64,000 bases of DNA from Paraflavitalea sp966211765 (GTDB taxonomy: Bacteria > Bacteroidota > Bacteroidia > Chitinophagales > Chitinophagaceae), in the NCBI GenBank assembly GCA_966211765.1, contig CBIHOV010000016.1, positions 100,080 through 164,079 of the forward strand. The letters run 5' to 3'. This document shows, in pieces, positions 46,908-54,700 of the stretch. Made by a program: the position numbers and the translations under genes. Every line of letters begins with the position of its first letter. The stretch's first letter is position 1. The notes below the pieces were generated by a model. It saw nothing but the letters and a program-made list of their open reading frames with translations, searched no databases and was not told the DNA's origin.

Positions 46908-49900
46908 ATGGGTACGTTCAATTTTTATCCTGAATTTGTAGCAGACCAGGTGTTAACAGCCGATCACCTGAATGAGCTGTTTGATTACCTCGACGAGCAG
47001 GACAGGCTTACCCGGCGATGCCTTATTGGCATCGGTATCGTCTGCGGACTGGAAGTAACTTACACGGGCCCCGAGATCCGTATTAGCCGCGGTGCAGGTG
47101 TTACCTCCAAAGGATATTTCATAGAACATGCCGCCAGCACTTATACTCATTTCCGGCCCTATACCTTGCCCCTCAATCCGGAAAGTCCGCCACCTGCAGA
47201 AAGCATCATCAACCCTTTTCCCTATAACACCTTTACGATGTATGAGCTGATCGCTGCTCCCGAAGCAGGCGATACAGCCATCAGCGCCAGCGCAGGGTTC
47301 CTGGCCAACTATGCAGTGGCATTGTTCCTGGAAATAAAAGCCACCAACTTAAAAAATTGCACCACCAACGATTGCGACGATAAAGGCCGGGAAATAACCA
47401 TCACAGTAAAACCCCTGTTGATCTTAAAGACCGACCTCAACAACCCTGCCTTCAAATGCAATGATGAGTCAGACCCCAATCTCTCTGCCGGCACCATCGA
47501 AGCCGGCAAAGCCGCCTTACCGGAAATTTTATTAACACGCTACAATATCCCTTATACTGCACTCACATCCTCCACAGCCGTACTCAACGCCTTTCAGGCT
47601 ATTACGCCCCCTGCAGTGCAGAGTCAAATAGCCACAGCATATACTCAAACCTATGACACTTTTAAAGGCCTGCTGGGCATTGGCGCCAACCCATTCCTTG
47701 GGCTTACGGCTACCTTGTCCGGCATCTTTGCCCAGGTACAGGGTGGCAGCATGGTCTATTCTCAATACTTTTATGATTTCCTGGACGACCTCATCAAGGC
47801 TTACAACGAATTACGCAGCGAAGGCAATGCCATCATCACCGCCTGCTGCCCCTGCGACAAATTATTTCCTTATCACCTCACGCTGGGCGAAGCCAACAAG
47901 AACTCTAAAGATGCCCTCACGGTATATCGCAACTACTTTATTTATTCTCCTTTATTCAATGACCAGAAGAACAGGTTGGCAGCATTGAGGTTGTTATTTG
48001 AACGCATGGTAGAACTGGCTAAAGCCTTTGATCTGAGCAAAGCCATCGAGGCATCCAAATTCCCGGTGAAAATAACACCCAGTACCTGGAGCAGGTCAGC
48101 ATTGTCCAAACGTGCTATTCCATTTTATTATAAACCAGCCCCCCTGTTTGAAAAATGGAACTATGAAAAAACAAGGTATGGTAAGCAAAAGACCAACCTG
48201 TCTTATAGTTCCGACAGTTGGAACACAGCACCCGTACTGGACTTTGTAAAGAATCCCCTCCTGTATGAAATAGAACCCTTTACTTTCTTCCGCATCGAAG
48301 GTCATGTTGGTAAGCAGTATACCGAAGCATTGGGAGCCATACAAAAGCTCAGGAGCGAATTCAGTCTGCCCTTCGATGTTGTGGTAGTCAAAGCCGGGGA
48401 ATACAATGAAACAAACATTGACCTTTCAAAATATTCCTGCCAGCTCAATGACCTGGAGATAGCTTACGACATTGCCCGTCGTGAATGGGAAGCCACCGTT
48501 GGACAGACCATTGAATGGCTCAATGAAAACCAGGGACAGGCAAGAAAATACATCAAGAACCCTAAGAACCAACTCGCTATCTATATAGGCAAGTTGCAAC
48601 TGGCCAAAACCTTTATGGTGGATGACCTGCCTGCCTTCATTGCCAGGTATGTAGAGTTCATGGCCTTGTATGAATGGATCGAACTGGAATCCGAAAGCAT
48701 CAGAGACACCTTAAGTGAGTTGCTCGAAAACGGCAGCCCTACAGAAGGCATCAATACCATTTTCGTGGAAGACCTGATCGATCATTTTGATGAAGTGATG
48801 ATGAGCGTAAAGAAAGGCCCTTTCCGTGCATTACAGCAGGAATTTAAACGCAGGCTGAAGACCATCTATGCCAACCAGTTCCTGGATTACTATGCCCAAA
48901 AACACCCGGGCCTCGATCACAAGGCCGGCGTACCCCGTGGCGGCACCTTCATTCTCGTGTATGCCCATGAACGGATCATTAACAATTCCCTCAATGCGCT
49001 CGCAATTGCACCGGGTACCGTCATTGCCGACTTCTACCTGCCTTACCTCTGCTGCAGCGATTGTCCGCCCATTGCCTATATTATAGAAGAGAAAAAGCCC
49101 GATCCCATCAGGCCCACCATCAATATTGTACCCAAAGAGTTTTGCAACAACGACGACTCAATATACGATGTAGTGGCATCACCTGCAGGTGGGGTATTGA
49201 CAGGTCCCGGTGTAAAACCCGGCGAATTCAAGTTCTGTCCCTATGGTCTGCCCATTGGTGAGCACCTGCTTACCTATACCATTGATGGCCAGTCCGTCTC
49301 GGTGGTTATCAAAATATTCTCTCCGGCATCAGAACCCGATTTCAATATCGATGTTGCCGAGCAACCTGACCATAGCTTCATTGTTAAGCTGAGTCCCAAT
49401 TTGACCGATGCCACAAAATATGAATGGTTTGTAAACGGTAGTCTCACTTACACTACCATGTTGGTAGAAGACAGCTTCACCTTCCCGGAAAAACAAAAGT
49501 CATTTATATTCGACCTGCGCATCACCCATGGTCCTTGTGAGCCGAGACTGGTAAGCCGGGAGGTCACCCTCACCAAAACGGATGATGAACAGCATTTAAA
49601 ACGCACAGTTTGCTTCAATCAGAAAATAGAGATCGTGCAGGTACCTGCCGGTAGCAAATTTGAAGTACTGGATCCCGGTGGCCTCAACATTCAGGATGAA
49701 TTCATCCTTTTTAAAGGAGGCGAGCTGAAAACCACCACCACCTTCAACATCAAATACCGCATCATCGACAGCGGCGGCAATGTGGTCAACACCACGCTGG
49801 AACTTACCATTGTTGTCGTAAACCCCCTCTTCAATATCAGGTTTGAAAATATAGCAGGAGCGCCTGGCAGGTATATACTGACGGCTTTAAATCCCAACCT

Positions 49901-50132
49901 GAGCTTCGCTACCTGGGAACTGGCAGTCAATGGGCCCATCACCTTTACCGCCAATGGAAGCCCGGCAATAATGACCCAAAACTTTACAGATATCCAGGCT
50001 GGTCTGCTTACATTGATCATCAAAACAAAGACCGGAGAAACCACCGAGTGTATGGGTAAGGTGAGCATCGATGTAAATCCGGATATCTTCAAAAAAATAC
50101 AGTCAGCACCCAACGGACTGAACTTCCCATGA
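46908..50132 (+). CDS. Large eCIS protein with C-terminal Ig-like modules; candidate fibre or adhesin
   Basis: 1074 residues with no known family over most of its length. The N-terminus (FNFYPEFVADQVLTADHLN, then LIGIGIVCGLEVTY and ISRGAGVTSKGYF) looks like a baseplate-attachment region. The middle is largely helical (about 190-680). Two Cys clusters (ITACCPCDK and LCCSDC) suggest metal or disulfide sites. The last ~330 residues are Ig/PKD-like, with CNNDDSIYDVVASPAGG and LTGPGV, typical of Bacteroidota surface proteins. It takes the position of the tail-fibre gene in PVC/AFP, so receptor binding is a reasonable inference, though a cage or other peripheral baseplate role is also possible. Confidence 0.75.
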   Translation: MGTFNFYPEFVADQVLTADHLNELFDYLDEQDRLTRRCLIGIGIVCGLEVTYTGPEIRISRGAGVTSKGYFIEHAASTYTHFRPYTLPLNPESPPPAESIINPFPYNTFTMYELIAAPEAGDTAISASAGFLANYAVALFLEIKATNLKNCTTNDCDDKGREITITVKPLLILKTDLNNPAFKCNDESDPNLSAGTIEAGKAALPEILLTRYNIPYTALTSSTAVLNAFQAITPPAVQSQIATAYTQTYDTFKGLLGIGANPFLGLTATLSGIFAQVQGGSMVYSQYFYDFLDDLIKAYNELRSEGNAIITACCPCDKLFPYHLTLGEANKNSKDALTVYRNYFIYSPLFNDQKNRLAALRLLFERMVELAKAFDLSKAIEASKFPVKITPSTWSRSALSKRAIPFYYKPAPLFEKWNYEKTRYGKQKTNLSYSSDSWNTAPVLDFVKNPLLYEIEPFTFFRIEGHVGKQYTEALGAIQKLRSEFSLPFDVVVVKAGEYNETNIDLSKYSCQLNDLEIAYDIARREWEATVGQTIEWLNENQGQARKYIKNPKNQLAIYIGKLQLAKTFMVDDLPAFIARYVEFMALYEWIELESESIRDTLSELLENGSPTEGINTIFVEDLIDHFDEVMMSVKKGPFRALQQEFKRRLKTIYANQFLDYYAQKHPGLDHKAGVPRGGTFILVYAHERIINNSLNALAIAPGTVIADFYLPYLCCSDCPPIAYIIEEKKPDPIRPTINIVPKEFCNNDDSIYDVVASPAGGVLTGPGVKPGEFKFCPYGLPIGEHLLTYTIDGQSVSVVIKIFSPASEPDFNIDVAEQPDHSFIVKLSPNLTDATKYEWFVNGSLTYTTMLVEDSFTFPEKQKSFIFDLRITHGPCEPRLVSREVTLTKTDDEQHLKRTVCFNQKIEIVQVPAGSKFEVLDPGGLNIQDEFILFKGGELKTTTTFNIKYRIIDSGGNVVNTTLELTIVVVNPLFNIRFENIAGAPGRYILTALNPNLSFATWELAVNGPITFTANGSPAIMTQNFTDIQAGLLTLIIKTKTGETTECMGKVSIDVNPDIFKKIQSAPNGLNFP

Positions 50133-50135
50133 CTG

Positions 50136-50167
50136 AAATATGTGCAAGACTAAAATATGAGCAAGAC
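50136..50167 (+). repeat. Tandem near-duplicate around the tape-measure start with a 6-codon mini-ORF
   Basis: AAATATGTGCAAGAC (50136-50150) and AAATATGAGCAAGAC (50153-50167) match at 14 of 15 positions. The first copy creates ATG at 50140 and a frame of six codons whose TGA (50158-50160) overlaps the ATG of the tape-measure gene at 50157 as ATGA. This may be a replication slip or a device for translational coupling. Confidence 0.55.
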
Positions 50168-51668
50168 GCCACATATAATTGAGCAGCAATTTCTCGAGGT
50201 CACCTTCACCGACCGCCGGGAAGGCATGGGCCTGCAGGACCAGTTGGCCACTATTTACAAAGAGAAAGTACTGCCCTTACTGGAGACCGTGCTCAACGAC
50301 CACGACCTGGCCAACCACACCATACAGATCGATGAGATCACCATCGATGCCGGTATACTGTCTTCCAAAAACTGGGAGCAGGAGCTCGTGGAGCGGTCCG
50401 TACAGCAATTCAAAGCCATCCTGCAGAAAAAACTCCTGTCTACCTGGCCACGCCAGGGCCCTCAGCATGCCCCCTCGCCGCCAACTGAGGAAGGAGTGCA
50501 ATGGATGCCCGAAGCAATCTTTCATTACAACAGGTTCATCGCATTTGTAAGCACCGGTACGATGGCGGTAAGTGACAACCGCCATACCATACAACAAACC
50601 ATCACCGTATTGCTGGACCATAAAGCCGATTGGCAAACCGCCGCCAACAGGGCAGTGCTGCTCCGTCTCTTATTCATTGATCAACTGGCCCTGGAAAGAC
50701 TCATACGCCAATGTGGTGACATCCTGGAAGAGATCATCCATTGGTTGTATGAACGTCCCATACAGCAAGCACCCTTTTATGCAAAACTATCCGCCATACC
50801 CGATGGCTACGCCAGGCGCCTCTGGATGAGCAGCCTGGTACTGATCAAAAAAGCAGAACAGCAATCCACCCTGATGGGCGCCTTACCTCATTCGGCCCCG
50901 GTATGCTTACTACAGGTATTGATTGCCAATAATAAAGAACAAATAGCATTACAGGATATTATAGAAGAACTGAATCCCCAGGTGGGTAAGCTATTGACAG
51001 CCAGCAGCGAGTCGCAAGTTGCTAAAGCAAAAAAGGAAGAACCCTCAAGGTCTGATGCAGAAAATGTAAAAGATGAACAAGAGCAGGAACGATCGACAGA
51101 AGTGAAAAAAGCGAAGATCGGAGAGGAGTCAGCCGGAGTAAAAAAAGTAGCACTGCAGGAAGGAACTGCCTTTCACCTGTACAATGCCGGTCTCATCATC
51201 CTGCATCCTTTTCTGCCGACCTTTTTCAGCAAGACGGGCTTATTGGACCCGGAACAAAAATGGATCAATACAGCTGCACACCAACGGGCCGTTTTATTAA
51301 CCCAGTGGCTGGTAACCGGCGAAGAAAAGATGCCGGAGTTTTACCTGCCGCTTAATAAGCTGCTGTGTGGATATCCAATGACAGCTACCCTGGATGATCA
51401 CCTGACATTAACAGCGCAGGAGCAACAGGAAGCAACAGCCTTGCTTTCCTCCGTCATTGAACACTGGGGAGCATTAAAGAATACCGGTTTCGAAGCCTTG
51501 CGTATTTCTTTTTTACAACGTGCCGGCAAACTCACACACGCAGAAATGGGCTGGCAGTTAGTAGCAGAGCAAAAGACATTTGATATTTTAATGCAGTCAT
51601 TACCCTGGGCCATCGGTCGTATCAAAACACCCTGGATGCAGGAATGGTTGCTCACTGATTGGATATAG
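50157..51668 (+). CDS. Contractile injection system tape-measure protein
   Basis: 503 residues. It resembles the CIS_TMP family (PF19268): an N-terminal block (HIIEQQFLEVTFTDRREG, LPLLETVLNDHDL, IQIDEITIDAG), a central charged linker (about 280-335) rich in Lys/Glu, and a C-terminal block AFHLYNAGLIILHPFLPTFF followed by LTQWLVTGEEKMPEF and AGKLTHAEMGWQL. Such proteins occupy the Pvc14 position and are thought to set tube length. It is followed by a roughly 20-bp hairpin whose base contains the stop codon, and then by the cargo genes. Confidence 0.9.
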   Translation: MSKTPHIIEQQFLEVTFTDRREGMGLQDQLATIYKEKVLPLLETVLNDHDLANHTIQIDEITIDAGILSSKNWEQELVERSVQQFKAILQKKLLSTWPRQGPQHAPSPPTEEGVQWMPEAIFHYNRFIAFVSTGTMAVSDNRHTIQQTITVLLDHKADWQTAANRAVLLRLLFIDQLALERLIRQCGDILEEIIHWLYERPIQQAPFYAKLSAIPDGYARRLWMSSLVLIKKAEQQSTLMGALPHSAPVCLLQVLIANNKEQIALQDIIEELNPQVGKLLTASSESQVAKAKKEEPSRSDAENVKDEQEQERSTEVKKAKIGEESAGVKKVALQEGTAFHLYNAGLIILHPFLPTFFSKTGLLDPEQKWINTAAHQRAVLLTQWLVTGEEKMPEFYLPLNKLLCGYPMTATLDDHLTLTAQEQQEATALLSSVIEHWGALKNTGFEALRISFLQRAGKLTHAEMGWQLVAEQKTFDILMQSLPWAIGRIKTPWMQEWLLTDWI

Positions 51669-51711
51669 CAGCAGGTGGGTCTCCTTTCAGAGGAGGCTCA
51701 CCTGCTGCTGT
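51665..51711 (+). terminator. Long hairpin between tape-measure and cargo genes
   Basis: Bases 51665-51685 pair with 51691-51711 over about 20 bp with few G-T wobbles, leaving the 5-base loop TTCAG. The tape-measure stop codon (51666-51668) lies in the base of the stem. No T-run follows (TAAAGGATTG), so it is better seen as an attenuator, RNA-processing or mRNA-stability element than as a full terminator. Confidence 0.75.
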
Positions 51712-51725
51712 AAAGGATTGAAAAT

Positions 51726-54700
51726 ATGTTCGCTTCCGCCGATAAAACAACAAGGCATAGCCAGGTACAGCAGAAAGCTGCTGACCCTGCTGCTTTTCTG
51801 CAAAGAAAAGCGGAACCTGCCTTCTTTGGCGGCAAGCAGAACGATACCTTTTTTTCTCCATCTGCCATACAGGCCAAACTAAGCATCAGCCAGCCCAATG
51901 ATCCTCACGAAAGAGAAGCCGATGCAGTGGCAGAACGCGTAATGACCATGCCCGCGGCGGCACCAGTAGCAACACCCGTAAGCGAAGCAGAAAAGGATGT
52001 ACAAAAACAGGAAGACGAACAGGCGCCCATGCCTGCCATGGAAATAAGCCCCCATATTCAATGCAAGGATGATCCCAAAGAAGTAGAAAAAAAGATAGCG
52101 CCCAAGCTGTCCGACACCATACTGCGTAAAGAAGAAGATGCCGGTGAGGATGAAAAGGAACAAGCCGTTCCCACACTTCCTTCCCTGATCACCATCGACC
52201 GCAAGATCCGCGGCCCCTGCCTCCCCACTATCATACAAAGACAGGGCAGGGCGCCGCCAACACCTCACCATAGTTTTGAAAGCAGCCTGCAAAGCACCAA
52301 GGGAAGCGGTTCGCCTTTGCCTGACTCCACCCGTAATTTCATGGAGAGCAGGTTTGGGGCCGACTTCGGTGGCGTGCGCGTACATACCGGTTCAACAGCC
52401 GTTCAGTTGAACAGGGAAGTTCATGCCCAGGCCTTTGCCCATGGCAATGATGTTTATTTCAATAGCGGCAAATATGCTCCCCATACTGCAGAGGGAGGAT
52501 TTTTGCTGGCACATGAACTTACCCATACCATTCAGCAGGGCGCCAGTAAAACATTGTCGCCAACAGCTATTGCAGCCAAGCGTCAAACCATCTACCGCCA
52601 GGCAGCCGATACCTCACCGCCACCACGCATCGCCAATCTCGATGCAGCCGTTAATATTGCCAAAGGCGAAACCGGCAAAGTAGATGCCGGCACCATCGGG
52701 CCTGATGGGTTCAGGACCGGATGGGATCGTCTCGTTGATTATTTCCAAACCTCCTTTGGAAGCGAAAGGATATTGGCTGAAGGTGCGCCTTACAAACCGG
52801 GTACCGTCAATATAGCCCATATCAAAAACCGTAAGATCATTTCCGGGATGAAGCCCAATCAGCCCGATCCCACCGTGCGGGAAAACAGGGATGCTATGCC
52901 AAGCTGGTGTGGCATATTTGTATTTTGGGCCCTCAACAAAGCAGGATTGCCCATGCCTAAATGGACCTTGGGCAAAGCGCCTGTGAACCTGGCATCTGCT
53001 TACCCAAGGGGTTACTCACCCCGGCCAGGCGATATTGCCTACAGGAATAAGCTTTCCCACTTTGCCATGGTCGAAAAAACAGAAGGCACCGATGTATATA
53101 CCGTTAATGGTAATACCGCTGGCGAAAACAACCTGGGCGGCCAGATACAGGTAAAGAAACACGCCCTCAAAGACTGGACCGCCTTCTTCGATCCCCTCTA
53201 TGGTATTGATCCCAATACGATATCCGCGCCTGCCATGGCCGCGCGGCCCAAGACCCTGCAACAATTACAGCAGGAACTCTTTGGCACCGTACAACGTATG
53301 GAAGAGGCAGGCGAAGAAATGACCACCGAAAGCAGTGATACGGCCACAGTACAGACCAAACCAGCAACCGGTACACTGGAAGTAAATGCGGCCGGCATCC
53401 TTCAGCCCATTGCACCAGCTGCCTCCTCCGTACAAACGAAACCAGACCCACCTGCCGCCGCAGCGCAGGAAGCACAGGAAAAAGATAAGCTGTCAATAGA
53501 AGGTCCTCCGTCCGTACCTGGTCTCCAGCGAATGATGGATACCGGCCCGCCAGCCGCACCTATTAGTAACATTGGCGGAGGCCGCAGCGGTGATATGATC
53601 CAATGCTCCTTCCTCGACGATGCCATGTCTCATATTGTAGATTTCCTCAGCGATATTCCCATCACCCTCGATATCGATGTCGCCAAAGGCTGGCTGCTGG
53701 GCAAAGTGCGGCAATTGCTGTCCTATATACCCGGCTATCGGGCACTGGGTGTGATACTGGGTTATGATCCCGTGACCAGTTACCGTATTGAACGCAATGG
53801 ACGCAACTTCATAGAAGCCGCACTCGATATCCTGCCTGGAGGATCCATGCTGCAACGCAAACTGGAAGAGCTGGGCGCCCTCGACCGTGCAGCCGCCTGG
53901 ATCGATACCCAACTGGCCAATATCGAAGCCATCGTAGCCAACGTTCGCAATGAATTCTTCGCCGCCTGGGAAGCCCTGGGCGTTCGCAATATCCTGGATG
54001 GCCCCACCGCCATCCTGCGCAACTTCGGCAGCATCATTGAACGCGCCATCAACAACATTGTGCGCTTTGCCGTAACCGCAGCCGAGGAGTTGCTGTCCAT
54101 GGTCAAGGAATACCTCGTGAACCAACTGGTTACCTTCATACGGGAACAAACACCTGCTTATCCCTTGCTGCGGGTAGTGCTGGGCAAGGATCCCGTTACG
54201 GAAGAAGATGTTCCACGCAATGGCACCAATATCCTCAATGCCATGCTCGAACTGTCCGAAGCAGGCAGGGAACAGCGACGACAGATGCAGGATACCGGCA
54301 CCTTTGAACGGGTTGCCGCCTGGATCGACACGGGCATAGGCATCTTCAGCGGCGCCTATGAACAGATCATCAATGCCTTCCATAATATCTGGAACCATGT
54401 GAGCATCAATAGCCTCATGGACCCCGTAGGCACCTTCCGCATGATCTACAATGAATTTGCAACGCCTGTAGGCCGTGTGCTACAATACATGGCCGATACC
54501 GCCATCATGATACTCTCCTTCATCAAGGAAGTGCTGATGCGCCGCTTATCTGTCTGGGCGCGTACCGTGCGCGGTTATCCCCTTGTTACCGTACTCCTGG
54601 GCAAAGATCCCTTCACCGATGAGAACGTGCCGCGCAGCATTCCCAATATCATACGCGGTTTCATGAGCCTGGTGGAGGGTGGCGAAGAACAATTCAACCA

